A stretch of DNA of 64,000 bases from Pontibacter korlensis (GCF_000973725.1 NZ_CP009621.1:3376001-3440000); one strand, 5' to 3'. Shown: positions 34,508 through 44,203, numbered from the stretch's first letter. Numbers and translations are program-made. The notes: generated from the sequence alone by a model not told the origin.

Positions 34508-35293
34508 ATGGAAGAAAACAACTACATCAAATATGCCTTTGAGGCTGGCGTCGCCACCATCACCCTGAACAGGCCAGACATTTTTAACAGCTTTAACCGT
34601 GAAATGGCTCTATCGTTGCAGGAGCGCCTGCGCAAGATTCAGCAAAATGAGGAAGTGCGGGCTGTGCTGCTAACTGGCGAAGGCAAAGCTTTCTGTGCTG
34701 GCCAGGATCTGGCTGAGGCGACAGCGGCGGATGCGATGGAAATATCAAAGATAGTAGATCAGCATTACAACCCGATTGTGCTGCTGCTCCGGCAACTCGA
34801 AAAGCCAGTGGTGGCTGCCGTGAACGGTGTAGCGGCAGGTGCCGGTGCCAATCTAGCCCTTGCCTGCGACATTGTGGTGGCCAAAGAGTCAGCTTCTTTT
34901 ATTCAGGCGTTCAGTAAGATCGGACTTATACCTGACAGCGGCGGCACCTTCTTTTTACCCCGCCTGATAGGGTTACAAAGAGCCAGCGCTTTGATGATGA
35001 CAGGGGATAAGGTGAGTGCAAAAGAAGCGCAGGAAATGGGTATGATTTATAAAGCCTTTCCAGATGATGCTTTTGAAAACGAGGTTAGTAGCTTGGTGAA
35101 GCGCCTGGCACAGATGCCGACAAAAGGCCTCGCTTATACCAAGGCTTTACTGAATTGTACTTTCGATTTAAGTCTTGATGAGCAATTGCGGCATGAGTCG
35201 ACCTACCAGCATCGCGCAGGCGTTACAGACGATTTTAAAGAGGGGGTGCAGGCATTCATTCAAAAAAGAAAACCAGAGTTCAAAGGACAATGA
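34508..35293 (+). CDS. paaG: 1,2-epoxyphenylacetyl-CoA isomerase PaaG
   Basis: A 261-residue crotonase-fold enzyme that turns the ring epoxide into oxepin-CoA and also isomerises later intermediates. FCAGQDLAEA, NGVAAGAGANLALACDIV and AFSKIGLIPDSGGTFFLPR are typical of PaaG, the last containing the catalytic Asp. The stop overlaps the paaH start (ATGA). Length matches the family. Confidence 0.93.
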   Translation: MEENNYIKYAFEAGVATITLNRPDIFNSFNREMALSLQERLRKIQQNEEVRAVLLTGEGKAFCAGQDLAEATAADAMEISKIVDQHYNPIVLLLRQLEKPVVAAVNGVAAGAGANLALACDIVVAKESASFIQAFSKIGLIPDSGGTFFLPRLIGLQRASALMMTGDKVSAKEAQEMGMIYKAFPDDAFENEVSSLVKRLAQMPTKGLAYTKALLNCTFDLSLDEQLRHESTYQHRAGVTDDFKEGVQAFIQKRKPEFKGQ

Positions 35294-36459
35294 CGATCGG
35301 CATCATCGGCAGTGGAGCTATGGGAGCAGGCATTGCGCAAGTAATAGCTTCCGCGGGACATAAGGTTTACATTCTTGATAAAAATAATAAGGCTCTGGAG
35401 CGTGCGGCACAAAGCATAAAAAGCTCACTGGATATACTCTGCTCAAAAGGCAAGATATCCGAATCAGAAGCAGGAGAAATCTACGGGCGCATTTACTTGA
35501 CGGAAGAGCACCAGGACTGCGCTGCCTGTGCTCTTGTTTTGGAGGCGGTAATCGAGGACTTGGAGGTAAAGCAGAACTTGTTCCGGGAACTAGAGATGAT
35601 CGTTTCAAATAGTTGCATCCTGGCGAGCAATACTTCTTCGCTATCCATTGCCTCCATTGCATCGGCTTGTCAGAAGCCGGAGCGTTTTATCGGTATACAC
35701 TTCTTCAACCCTGCTCCGATCATGAAGCTGGTTGAAATCATACCGGCAGTGCAGACAAGGGAAGGACTGGCCGACGAAATTAAAGCCTTGGTAACTTTGT
35801 GGGGGAAAACACCAGTAATTGCCAAAGATACTCCTGGCTTTATCGTCAATAGAGTGGCGCGTCCTTTCTACGGCGAGGCAATCCGTTTGCTGGAAGAGGG
35901 CATAGCCGATGCCGCAACCATTGATTGGGCAATGACCGAACTGGGTGGGTTCAAGATGGGGCCTTTTACCTTGATGGACTTTATCGGCCATGATGTGAAT
36001 TATCGGGTGACGGAATCTGTCTTTGCAGCCTTCTTTTATGACCCACGATACAAGCCCTCCTTTACACAAAAGCGTCTCTTCGAAGCTGGATACTATGGCC
36101 GTAAGTCAGGCAGGGGCTTTTACAGTTACCAGGAAGGAGTTTCACAGCCGGAACCAAAGAAGAACAGGGAGCATGGCCTTTATATCCTTCACCGCATCCT
36201 GGCGATGCTGATCGCCGAGGCTGTAGATGCGCTGGTGCTAAACGTGGCCTCTAAAGAGGACTTGGAACTGGCCATGACCAAAGGGGTAAATTACCCGAAA
36301 GGTTTACTGGCCTGGGCAGATGAGTGGGGGTTGGAAAACGTGCTGCAGGTATTAGATGACCTTTATGAAGAGTACCATGAGGACCGCTACCGGGCAAGCC
36401 ACATGCTCCGAAAAATAGTACGGTCTGGCCAAACATCTTTCGCATATGAACGAGCCTAA
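35290..36459 (+). CDS. paaH: 3-hydroxyadipyl-CoA dehydrogenase PaaH
   Basis: A 389-residue NAD-dependent 3-hydroxyacyl-CoA dehydrogenase. The Rossmann motif is IGIIGSGAMGAGIAQV and the catalytic His is in FIGIHFFNPAPIMKLVEI; VARPFYGEAIRLLEEG follows in the C-terminal domain. It is shorter than the 475-residue E. coli enzyme, lacking part of the second C-terminal repeat. It overlaps paaG by 4 bp and paaI by 14 bp. Confidence 0.93.
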   Translation: MTIGIIGSGAMGAGIAQVIASAGHKVYILDKNNKALERAAQSIKSSLDILCSKGKISESEAGEIYGRIYLTEEHQDCAACALVLEAVIEDLEVKQNLFRELEMIVSNSCILASNTSSLSIASIASACQKPERFIGIHFFNPAPIMKLVEIIPAVQTREGLADEIKALVTLWGKTPVIAKDTPGFIVNRVARPFYGEAIRLLEEGIADAATIDWAMTELGGFKMGPFTLMDFIGHDVNYRVTESVFAAFFYDPRYKPSFTQKRLFEAGYYGRKSGRGFYSYQEGVSQPEPKKNREHGLYILHRILAMLIAEAVDALVLNVASKEDLELAMTKGVNYPKGLLAWADEWGLENVLQVLDDLYEEYHEDRYRASHMLRKIVRSGQTSFAYERA

Positions 36460-36874
36460 AGAAAAATTAAGTAAAGCAGAAGAGGTACTGCACCGCATGC
36501 TGGAGAAGGATGCCTATAGTAAGCTGCTTGGACTGCAGATAGACGAAGTAGGAGAAGGTTACTGCCGCCTGCACTTTCAGGTGCGGGAAGACATGCTAAA
36601 CGGCTTCGGTATACTACATGGTGGCGTCACCTATTCCGCTGCCGACAGTGCATTTGCCTTTGCCTGCAACAGTCACGGGCGCCTGAGTGTTGCGCTCAGC
36701 ACCAACATGGATTATCTCGAAGCAGGTAAACTCGGTGACTCACTGACTGTGGAGGCTAAAGAGGAAAGCCTGAAAAACAAGGTAGGAGTGTACCAGATCC
36801 GGATCACGAATCAGGAAGGTGTGTTGGTTGCGCTGTTTAAAGGCACCTCTTACCGAACCAGCAAAGACATATAA
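36446..36874 (+). CDS. paaI: Hydroxyphenylacetyl-CoA thioesterase PaaI
   Basis: A 142-residue hotdog thioesterase that releases CoA from dead-end hydroxyphenylacetyl-CoA. The catalytic region is GFGILHGGVTYSAADSAFAF and the second half has NMDYLEAGKLGDSLTVEA. Its start lies inside the end of paaH. Length is normal. Confidence 0.93.
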   Translation: MNEPKEKLSKAEEVLHRMLEKDAYSKLLGLQIDEVGEGYCRLHFQVREDMLNGFGILHGGVTYSAADSAFAFACNSHGRLSVALSTNMDYLEAGKLGDSLTVEAKEESLKNKVGVYQIRITNQEGVLVALFKGTSYRTSKDI

Positions 36875-36882
36875 GTATATAC

Positions 36883-36915
36883 ATTCCCCTCCTTGGAGGG
36901 GTTAGGGGTGGGTTT
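36883..36915. repeat. GGGGTTAGGGG intergenic repeat before paaJ
   Basis: The block CCCCTCCTTGGAGGGG plus TTAGGGGTGGGTTT is the inverted relative of 32541-32573. Such blocks recur in Bacteroidota intergenic DNA. It lies between paaI and paaJ. Confidence 0.55.
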
Positions 36916-36943
36916 AATAACCTCTATCAAACAGGATAAGATA

Positions 36944-38149
36944 ATGAAACAAGCATACCTCATAGACGGCATCCGTACCCCGATTGGCAACTTCGGTGGT
37001 ACCCTGGCGACCGTAAGACCTGATGACATGGCTGCCCTTGTGATTAAGGAACTGATGAAACGAAACCCCTCTGTTGACGGAGCGGAGATAGCTGATGTGA
37101 TATTGGGCTGTGCCAACCAGGCTGGAGAAGACAACCGGAATGTGGCGCGTATGTCGTTGCTGCTGGCTGGTTTGCCTTTCTCTGTGCCCGGTGAAACAAT
37201 AAACCGCCTGTGTGCTTCAGGCTTATCAGCAGCCATTGCAGCCAGCAGAGCTATACAATGCGGAGACGGTGATTTTTTTATTGCCGGTGGCGTTGAGAAT
37301 ATGACGCGTGGTCCTTGGGTCATTTCAAAAGCCAGTACTCCTTTTGGTAGAGACTCGGAAATGCACGACTCCAGTTTCGGCTGGCGTTTTGTGAATCCAA
37401 AGATGAAAGAGCTTTTCGGAACAGATGGCATGGGAGAAACAGCTGAAAACCTGGCAGAGCGCGAAAACATCAACCGTGAAGATCAGGACCAGTTTGCCCT
37501 CCGATCACAGCAGAAAGCAGCGGAAGCGCAAAAGAAGGGTCGCTTTAGCGAAGAGATTTTACCAGTAGAAATTCCGCAAGGCAAAGGCGACCCAAAAATC
37601 TTTGACAAGGACGAGTTCCTCAAACCATCCACCACAATGGAGGTGCTGGGGAAACTGCGGCCTGCCTTCCGGAAAAACGGTACGGTGACTGCTGGCAACG
37701 CCTCCGGATTGAACGATGGCGCAGCGGCTCTCTTGCTGGCATCAGAAGATGGTATCAGAAAGCACAACCTCACCCCAAAAGCACGCATTGTGTCGATGGG
37801 TGTAGCAGGTGTGGAGCCCCGCGTAATGGGTGTCGGACCGGTGCCAGCCAGCCAAATTGCCCTGAAAAAAGCAGGCCTTACCCTGAATGACATTGATCTG
37901 ATAGAGTTGAATGAGGCATTTGCTGCACAAAGCCTGGCTTGTATCAAGGGCTTCGGCTTAGAAGATAACGATCCGCGCATCAACCCTAACGGTGGCGCCA
38001 TCGCCTTAGGGCATCCCCTGGGCATGAGCGGTGCCAGAATTTTAAACACCGCTGCCATCGAACTGCACAAGCAGAACAAACGCTATGCCTTGGTGACCAT
38101 GTGTGTGGGCGTAGGGCAGGGTTATGCAGCTATCATAGAAAAAGTGTAA
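36944..38149 (+). CDS. paaJ: 3-oxoadipyl-CoA thiolase PaaJ
   Basis: A 401-residue thiolase that cleaves 3-oxoadipyl-CoA and the earlier 3-oxo-dehydrosuberyl-CoA. The nucleophile is in TINRLCASGLSAAIA (Cys about 90) and the later motifs are GGAIALGHPLGMSGAR and MCVGVGQGYA. ATG at 36944 (MKQAYLIDGIRTPIG) is chosen because the upstream extension is intergenic repeat. It is followed by paaY after 3 bp. Confidence 0.95.
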   Translation: MKQAYLIDGIRTPIGNFGGTLATVRPDDMAALVIKELMKRNPSVDGAEIADVILGCANQAGEDNRNVARMSLLLAGLPFSVPGETINRLCASGLSAAIAASRAIQCGDGDFFIAGGVENMTRGPWVISKASTPFGRDSEMHDSSFGWRFVNPKMKELFGTDGMGETAENLAERENINREDQDQFALRSQQKAAEAQKKGRFSEEILPVEIPQGKGDPKIFDKDEFLKPSTTMEVLGKLRPAFRKNGTVTAGNASGLNDGAAALLLASEDGIRKHNLTPKARIVSMGVAGVEPRVMGVGPVPASQIALKKAGLTLNDIDLIELNEAFAAQSLACIKGFGLEDNDPRINPNGGAIALGHPLGMSGARILNTAAIELHKQNKRYALVTMCVGVGQGYAAIIEKV

Positions 38150-38152
38150 AGG

Positions 38153-38746
38153 ATGACTTACGAGTTCAACGGTTATAAGCCAGTCGTACATGAAAGTGCT
38201 TTTGTACATCCGCAGGCAGCTGTGACCGGCAATGTTATCATTGGCAAGAATGTTTACATCGGTCCGGGTGCTGCTATCCGGGGTGACTGGGGCCAGATTG
38301 TGATAGAAGATAATTGCAACGTGCAGGAGAACTGTACTATTCACGTCTTTCCGGGAGTAACGGTGCTGCTGAAAGAGATGGCACACGTTGGCCATGGTGC
38401 TATAATTCACGGCGCCACCATTGGCCGGAATGTGCTGATCGGCATGAACGCCGTGGTGATGGACCGGGTGGAGGTAGGAGACGAAAGCATCGTAGGTGCC
38501 TTGAGCTTTATAAAAGCGGATGAGAAGATTCCACCGCGAAGTTTAGTAGTAGGCAATCCATACAAGATCATAAAGCAGGTGAGTGATGAAATGATTGACT
38601 GGAAAACGAAAGGCACGCAGGTCTACATGCAGCTTCCGGCCGATTGCCACGCCACCCTAAAACCTTGCGAACCACTAAGAGAAGTGCCCGCCGACAGGCA
38701 AAAGCAGGAAAGTACCTACAAGACCTGGAACGAAAGTAAGGGGTGA
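38153..38746 (+). CDS. paaY: Hexapeptide-repeat protein PaaY
   Basis: A 197-residue left-handed beta-helix protein of the gamma-carbonic anhydrase family. Repeats such as AAIRGDWGQIVIEDNCNVQE and VGHGAIIHGATIGRNVLIG contain the metal-binding His residues. In other organisms PaaY acts as a thioesterase or support factor in phenylacetate breakdown. It lies 3 bp after paaJ; a 191-bp gap to paaZ shows nothing clear. Confidence 0.92.
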   Translation: MTYEFNGYKPVVHESAFVHPQAAVTGNVIIGKNVYIGPGAAIRGDWGQIVIEDNCNVQENCTIHVFPGVTVLLKEMAHVGHGAIIHGATIGRNVLIGMNAVVMDRVEVGDESIVGALSFIKADEKIPPRSLVVGNPYKIIKQVSDEMIDWKTKGTQVYMQLPADCHATLKPCEPLREVPADRQKQESTYKTWNESKG

Positions 38747-38937
38747 GGTATAGCCTATTATAGAGTCTGAGAAAGGTGTGGTTTATACTTGCTAACATAG
38801 CTGTTCCAGAGCAAGAGACCGAGGAGTAAAGATAGCTTGGAATAAAAGCTTGTTAGTTAGAATAGAGGCTTTAGCTACAGACCTAATATCGTTTCTCTCT
38901 ATCGTACCAATGACAATTTTGAAAACATAAAAGAACT

Positions 38938-40989
38938 ATGAGCGCAATATTGCAAAACTACGCCATGGGAGAATGGACTCCCGGTTCCGGGCAAGAGAGC
39001 CAGATACTGGATGCTGTGACCGGCGAGCATATATATACAGCCTATAGCGGTGGCCTCGACTTTGAAGCGATGATGCAGTACGCCCGCAGCAAGGGTAATA
39101 AAGCACTTCGTAAAATGACCTTTCAGGAGCGCGGCCTGATGCTGAAAGCGCTGGCGTTGCACCTGCTAGCTAAAAAAGAAGGTTTTTATAAACTCAGCTA
39201 CCGTACAGGTGCCACCCGCGCCGACAGTTGGGTCGATATTGAGGGCGGCATCGGTAACCTGTTTGCCTACGCCTCCCTGCGCAGAAAATTTCCAGGCAAA
39301 ACGTTTTTTGTAGAAGATGAACCCATCGGCTTGTCGAAAGGCGGAACGTTTATGGGGCATCATATCCTGGTGCCAAAAGAAGGGGTAGCTATACACATCA
39401 ATGCCTATAATTTCCCTGTGTGGGGTATGCTGGAGAAAATAGCTGTTAACCTGCTGGCAGGAATGCCTGCTATTGTAAAGCCTGCCCCTGTCACAGCCTT
39501 TTTGACAGAAGCGGTAGTAAGGGAGATCATCAACTCAAAGATTTTACCAGAGGGAGCTTTGCAGCTGGTAACGGGTACTGGAGAAGGCATCCTGGATCAT
39601 GTGACGTACCAGGACGTAGTGACCTTTACAGGATCGGCCAGTACAGGTCGAAGATTGAAAGCTCACCCAAGACTTATTGAGGAAGCAGTGCCTTTCACTA
39701 TGGAAGCAGACTCCCTGAACAGTGCCGTACTGGGGGAGGACGCTGTTCCCGGCACAGCTGAATTTGACCTATTCATCAAGGAAATACGCAAGGAAATTAC
39801 CTCTAAGGCAGGACAAAAATGTACCGCCATTCGACGGGCCATTGTACCGGATAAGCTGATTGAAGATGTGCAGATTGCCCTAGGGCGTGAACTTTCTAAA
39901 ACAGCCATTGGCGATCCGCAGGCTGAAGGGGTACGTATGGGCGCTATCGTAAGTAAGGAACAACTGCAGCGGCTGCGAAACAATGTAAGGGAACTGGCCA
40001 GGCAAACTCCTATTGTGTACGGCGACCTGGAGAAGGTGGACGTGATTGGGGCAGACCCTGAGAAAGGTGCTTTTATCTCGCCTATCGTTATGCTCAACGA
40101 GCAGCCGTTCCGCTACACCCATACCCATGAAGTGGAAGCCTTCGGTCCGGTAGCGACTATCATGCCTTATAAAAATTTAGATGAGGCTATTGAAATATCT
40201 AAAATGGGTAAAGGATCGCTGGTTTCTTCTATTGCCACGGCCGACCCTGCTATAGCACAGGAATATGCTATTGGCGCCGCGACCCACCATGGCCGTATTC
40301 TGGTGCTCAACCAGGAGTGTGCGAAAGAAAGTACTGGTCACGGATCCCCAATGCCGATGCTCATTCATGGCGGGCCAGGTAGAGCCGGAGGTGGCGAGGA
40401 AATGGGTGGTGTACGTGGCGTGAAGCACTTTATGCAGCGTGTTGCTATTCAGGGCTCTCCTACTATGGTAACGGCTATCACAGGCGTGTATCAGAAAGGA
40501 GCGAAGCAGGTCGAATACGATAAGCATCCTTTCCAGAGATACTTCGAAGAGCTGGAAATAGGGGAGACTTACGTTACGCATAACCATACCGTTACGGAGG
40601 CAGACATTGCCAACTTTGCGAACGTATCAGGGGATCACTTCTATGCCCACGTGGATGCTACTTCCCTGGAGGGAACATTATTTGAGGGTAAGGTTGCGCA
40701 CGGATACTATATCCTGTCTAAGGCGGCGGGTATGTTTGTACATCCGAAAAAAGGACCAGTTTTGCTGAACTATGGGTTGGAAGAATGCCGCTTCACAAAA
40801 CCAGTTTACCCGGGTATGACCATTGGCGTAAAGCTTACGTGCAAAGAAAAGGTAGGTCAGGAGAAGCGCAGCGAAGAGGATGTGGCAAAAGGTATCGTGA
40901 AGTGGTTGGTAGACGTAACAGATGAAACCGGCGAGACAGTGGCCGTTGCTACGATCCTAACCATGGTTAAAAAGTTAAATCAAGAATAA
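38938..40989 (+). CDS. paaZ: Bifunctional oxepin-CoA hydrolase / semialdehyde dehydrogenase PaaZ
   Basis: 683 residues with two domains. The N-terminal NADP-dependent aldehyde dehydrogenase (to about residue 520) has its Cys in SKAGQKCTAIRRAI and Glu in FTMEADSLNSAV. The C-terminal MaoC-like enoyl-CoA hydratase has NVSGDHFYAHVD. The enzyme opens the oxepin ring and oxidises the aldehyde at once, preventing dead-end products. Length matches the fused form. Confidence 0.96.
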   Translation: MSAILQNYAMGEWTPGSGQESQILDAVTGEHIYTAYSGGLDFEAMMQYARSKGNKALRKMTFQERGLMLKALALHLLAKKEGFYKLSYRTGATRADSWVDIEGGIGNLFAYASLRRKFPGKTFFVEDEPIGLSKGGTFMGHHILVPKEGVAIHINAYNFPVWGMLEKIAVNLLAGMPAIVKPAPVTAFLTEAVVREIINSKILPEGALQLVTGTGEGILDHVTYQDVVTFTGSASTGRRLKAHPRLIEEAVPFTMEADSLNSAVLGEDAVPGTAEFDLFIKEIRKEITSKAGQKCTAIRRAIVPDKLIEDVQIALGRELSKTAIGDPQAEGVRMGAIVSKEQLQRLRNNVRELARQTPIVYGDLEKVDVIGADPEKGAFISPIVMLNEQPFRYTHTHEVEAFGPVATIMPYKNLDEAIEISKMGKGSLVSSIATADPAIAQEYAIGAATHHGRILVLNQECAKESTGHGSPMPMLIHGGPGRAGGGEEMGGVRGVKHFMQRVAIQGSPTMVTAITGVYQKGAKQVEYDKHPFQRYFEELEIGETYVTHNHTVTEADIANFANVSGDHFYAHVDATSLEGTLFEGKVAHGYYILSKAAGMFVHPKKGPVLLNYGLEECRFTKPVYPGMTIGVKLTCKEKVGQEKRSEEDVAKGIVKWLVDVTDETGETVAVATILTMVKKLNQE

Positions 40990-41142
40990 AAGAGAAATAG
41001 GACACAAGTATCAGGACGCAAGACTTTTGTTTTTTTAGCCTTGGATTCAGTTCCTCACCAGGGAATCGACTTACAAGAGCTGGATGTGTAAAATCGGAAG
41101 TCTGAAATCTTGGGGCTTACTACTTATGTCCAACAAGAAACT

Positions 41143-41925
41143 ATGAGCACGAGAGATACAAAAGCAGCAGGTACAGTAGAGGCGACAACAGATGAACAGG
41201 GTATAACTACCGTTACATTTTTCCATCCATCGCATAACTCTTTGCCAGGTGCGCTACTGGATGAATTAGCTAAAACAATTACTAATGTAAGTCAGGAAGA
41301 GAAGACAAAAGTAATTGTGCTGAAAAGTGGGGGGGAACGTACGTTCTGCGCTGGTGCCAGCTTTGATGAGCTAATAGCTATTGAGAACAAAGAGCAGGGA
41401 TTGGTGTTTTTCTCTGGCTTTGCAAAAGTTATCAATGCCTGCCGCAACTCAAGTAAAATCATTATTGGCCGGGTGCAGGGGAAAGCGATTGGCGGAGGCG
41501 TGGGTGTAGCCGCTTCCACGGACTACTGCTTTGCAACCCAGCATGCATCAGTGAAGCTGAGCGAACTGGCACTAGGAATAGGCCCTTTTGTAGTAGGACC
41601 TGCAGTAGAACGAAAAATCGGCTTGGCTGCTTTCTCCCAGCTTTCTTTAGATGCATCAGAATTCCGCTCGGCGGAGTGGGCCAAAGATAAAGGCTTATAT
41701 GTGGATGTATATGAATCAACGGAAGAGATGGATGTCGCCGTCCAAACCTTTGCAGCTAAACTGACCTCCTACAGCCCGGAGGCCCTTAAAGCAATGAAAG
41801 AAGTGTTTTGGCAGGGAACAGAGCATTGGGACAAGCTACTAGTTGAACGTGCAGGCATTAGCGGCACGCTCGTTTTATCTGACTTCACCCGCAATTTTAT
41901 CCGCTCTTTTAAAGAAAAGAAATAA
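41143..41925 (+). CDS. paaF: Enoyl-CoA hydratase/isomerase family, probable PaaF
   Basis: A 260-residue crotonase-fold protein at the end of the cluster. Motifs are TFCAGASFDELIAI, RVQGKAIGGGVGVAAST and LSELALGIGPFVVGPAV. Position suggests 2,3-dehydroadipyl-CoA hydratase, but the expected catalytic Glu pair is not clearly placed, so the assignment is tentative. ATG at 41143 is preferred to an upstream TTG. A terminator follows at 41992. Confidence 0.7.
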   Translation: MSTRDTKAAGTVEATTDEQGITTVTFFHPSHNSLPGALLDELAKTITNVSQEEKTKVIVLKSGGERTFCAGASFDELIAIENKEQGLVFFSGFAKVINACRNSSKIIIGRVQGKAIGGGVGVAASTDYCFATQHASVKLSELALGIGPFVVGPAVERKIGLAAFSQLSLDASEFRSAEWAKDKGLYVDVYESTEEMDVAVQTFAAKLTSYSPEALKAMKEVFWQGTEHWDKLLVERAGISGTLVLSDFTRNFIRSFKEKK

Positions 41926-41991
41926 ACAGTGCTCTGTTGTCACAGTTCCTTTTCTGGTGAAGGCAGAGTTTAAAAGCTACATCATTTCCTG

Positions 41992-42029
41992 AAACGCTAT
42001 GGGCTGTTATAGGACCATAGCGTTTTTAT
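41992..42029 (+). terminator. paa cluster terminator
   Basis: AAACGCTATGG (41992-42002) pairs perfectly with CCATAGCGTTT (42015-42025), followed by a T-rich run. It ends the paaE-to-paaF transcript. Confidence 0.85.
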
Positions 42030-42220
42030 TATCTACTAGAGTACATTTGCATAACCCTCTTTTGCCTGCCGTAATACCTGAAAGCTGCTATTTATTGGCT
42101 ACTCATTTCAGTCTGTTTATAATACGACTTATAGATAGACAACATTGGAGGCTGTCAAATATAGAATGTAAAACAACTTAATCCGACATGATGAGGTGGT
42201 GGTTATGCCGGAGAATAGCC

Positions 42221-42315
42221 AAGCTTTGGTGTCCGAAGTGCATGAAAAAAAGCCTTCAGCACACGCTGAAGGCCTTTCGAGTAGACCAAAGGATGGAATT
42301 ATCGAACCTTATCCA
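42221..42315 (-). repeat. Decayed tRNA 3' end with attached terminator (copy B)
   Basis: GCCTTCAGC (42252-42260) and GCTGAAGGC (42265-42273) form the hairpin. 42274-42310, read on the minus strand, gives AAGGTTCGATAATTCCATCC, a T-arm-like sequence with an extra AA. AAGCTTTGGTGTCCGAAGTG before it is almost the same as at 52938-52957 beside tRNA-Glu. The rest of 42030-42633 shows no gene. Confidence 0.55.
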
Positions 42316-42633
42316 CATTGACTTGGCTGCTATAAGCGTTTATCTGAAGGTAGACGATAAGTAGGTACACTACTCTTCTTACTTTACATAAGAGGTGTTA
42401 TTGGCTAACAAGCTACTGATGAAGTTTTTAAAGATTGTCCTTTACTGTTGTAGACTCTACAAGGGCAGAAAAAGCATTATAGCTACCAGTGTTGGTAATT
42501 GGCAATTTATCCTAAAAGCAATAGTAGTCGATTAATTAACCCATCACTAATTTAGCTTCCTTAATATTTCAGCCCACCCTTTATTCAATATTCTTGCTGT
42601 TAAGATTATGTCTATTTAAACGATGAAGAGACT

Positions 42634-43701
42634 TCAGGGAATCAACCGATCGTTGCGGAGTTGCGTGAACAGGTCGAAAAAAGACTCTTCCGTTTGCTGA
42701 TAGACAGTAAAACCCAACTTGCGGCTCTTGGACATGTCCGTCATCACCTCAATCGGACGTCCCAGGTCCAGGTCGGTATGCCAGGGCGATGCCAATCGGT
42801 TCAAATCAGGCTCTATTAAATTGTACCGCTCTGCAATTTCACGCCACACGGGACCATCCTGGGCCATCTGGTCCTCCAGGGGATGAACGGCACCATCAAA
42901 GCCAACAGGCTCCACACCGAACCAGCCGGCCAGGCGCTTCCACAGCCATTTCCAGCGAAAGTACTCTCCGTTCACTACATTGAACGCCTCGTTACGGGCT
43001 GCTTCCGTGGTCGCTGCCCATACCAGGTGTTTTGCCAGCACCCGGGTGTCGGTCACATCCGACAGGCCGTTCCACTGCGCTTCCGATCCAGGAAATCGGA
43101 AAGGGCGATTCGTTTCCTTGCAAATGGTGGCATACGCAGCTAAGGTGGTTCCCAGGTTCATCTGGTTGCCTACTGCTTTTCCAATAACCGTGTGCGGACG
43201 GTGAATGCTCCAGGTGAAGCCATCACGGGCGGCAGCGGCATACACCTCATCTTCCTGCGCATAATAAAAGTTCTCTATGTCCAGCCGGGGCTGCTCCTCG
43301 CGCAGGGGCGTCTCGGGCAGAAACCCTTCTTTCGCATAGGCTTCGAAAGGCCCAAGGTAATGCTTGAGTCCTGTTACCAGAGCCACGTGCTGCACCGATT
43401 TCTTCGGTGCCAAGGCATCCAGCAGGTTACGAACCATCGCTGCATTCACCCTTATGTTTTCTGCCTCCGTCTCCATGCGCGTCCAACTGGTGAAAAACAC
43501 GTGCGTGGGCGCAACATCGGCAAGGGCGGCTGACAAACTCTCTGGGCTCGTAAGGTCTGCTGCAACTGGCTGCACACCCTCTATGCTCACGTTAGGGTTT
43601 CGAGCCAGGCCATAGGTCGTCCACCCTTGTTTGACTAGTTCTTCTGCCAGGTTGCTGCCCGTGATCCCGCTTACACCCACTACTAAGGCTGTTCTGTTCA
43701 T
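42634..43701 (-). CDS. NAD(P)-dependent epimerase/reductase (PRISE-like SDR)
   Basis: A 355-residue extended short-chain dehydrogenase resembling plant-type progesterone 5-beta-reductase/iridoid synthase proteins found in bacteria. The nucleotide motif is VVGVSGITGSNLAEEL; LVTGLKHYLGPFE and NFYYAQEDEV carry the Tyr/Lys region. Likely an enone reductase using NADPH. It shares strand with the HxlR gene 75 bp upstream, so the regulator probably controls it. GC-rich, unlike the genes after 45.8 kb. Confidence 0.85.
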   Translation of the reverse strand: MNRTALVVGVSGITGSNLAEELVKQGWTTYGLARNPNVSIEGVQPVAADLTSPESLSAALADVAPTHVFFTSWTRMETEAENIRVNAAMVRNLLDALAPKKSVQHVALVTGLKHYLGPFEAYAKEGFLPETPLREEQPRLDIENFYYAQEDEVYAAAARDGFTWSIHRPHTVIGKAVGNQMNLGTTLAAYATICKETNRPFRFPGSEAQWNGLSDVTDTRVLAKHLVWAATTEAARNEAFNVVNGEYFRWKWLWKRLAGWFGVEPVGFDGAVHPLEDQMAQDGPVWREIAERYNLIEPDLNRLASPWHTDLDLGRPIEVMTDMSKSRKLGFTVYQQTEESFFDLFTQLRNDRLIP

Positions 43702-43776
43702 AATTTTTTTCCCGGTCTTTAAAATTCATCTAAAGTTGTAGGTACGGCATTATGCTTTCAGGGGCTACCAGCACAT

Positions 43777-44127
43777 TCATTCTTTACTAAAGATTCTCTT
43801 TCGGTGGTTCAGTCCCCAACCCTTTAAGGCATCGATGATAGGGGTTAAGGTATCGGCATAGGGTTCCGGCTTATACAGGATCTTCACCGGGTAGTCATCC
43901 ACTACCACGCGCTTTATCAGCTGGTGCTGCTCCAGGTCCTTGAGCTCCTTGGCCAGAACCTTCGGGGTGATCCCTGGAATACTCTCCTGTATGTCGGTGA
44001 ACCGCTCGTTGCCGGTCATAACAGAGATGATGATAGGCAGTTTCCATTTGCCATTAATTACTTCGATCGCATCCCGCACCGGCTTTACCGTGTCAAGGCA
44101 GGACAGGTATCCCATTTTATTGGCCAT
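43777..44127 (-). CDS. HxlR-family transcriptional regulator
   Basis: A 116-residue winged helix protein. INGKWKLPIIISVM, RFTDIQESIPGITPKVLAKE and LKDLEQHQLIKRVV are the family core. A single Cys near the N-terminus (YLSCLDTVKPVRD) sits where QorR/YodB-type redox sensors carry theirs, so it may respond to electrophiles or quinones (inference). It is divergent from an NtaA-type monooxygenase, with a 10-bp palindrome between. Confidence 0.9.
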   Translation of the reverse strand: MANKMGYLSCLDTVKPVRDAIEVINGKWKLPIIISVMTGNERFTDIQESIPGITPKVLAKELKDLEQHQLIKRVVVDDYPVKILYKPEPYADTLTPIIDALKGWGLNHRKRIFSKE

Positions 44128-44151
44128 AGCTCTTCTAAATTAAGTTATTTC

Positions 44152-44203
44152 ACTTTCCTTTTGGAAAGCACTATACAAAGGAAAGTTAATAACCGTAATT
44201 TTG
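44152..44203. promoter_or_regulatory. Palindrome and -7 element in the HxlR/monooxygenase divergent region
   Basis: ACTTTCCTTT (44152-44161) and AAAGGAAAGT (44177-44186) are perfect arms 15 bp apart, and TAATTTTG at 44196-44203 is a -7 element for the plus-strand monooxygenase. The palindrome is well placed as the HxlR operator for both directions. Confidence 0.55.
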
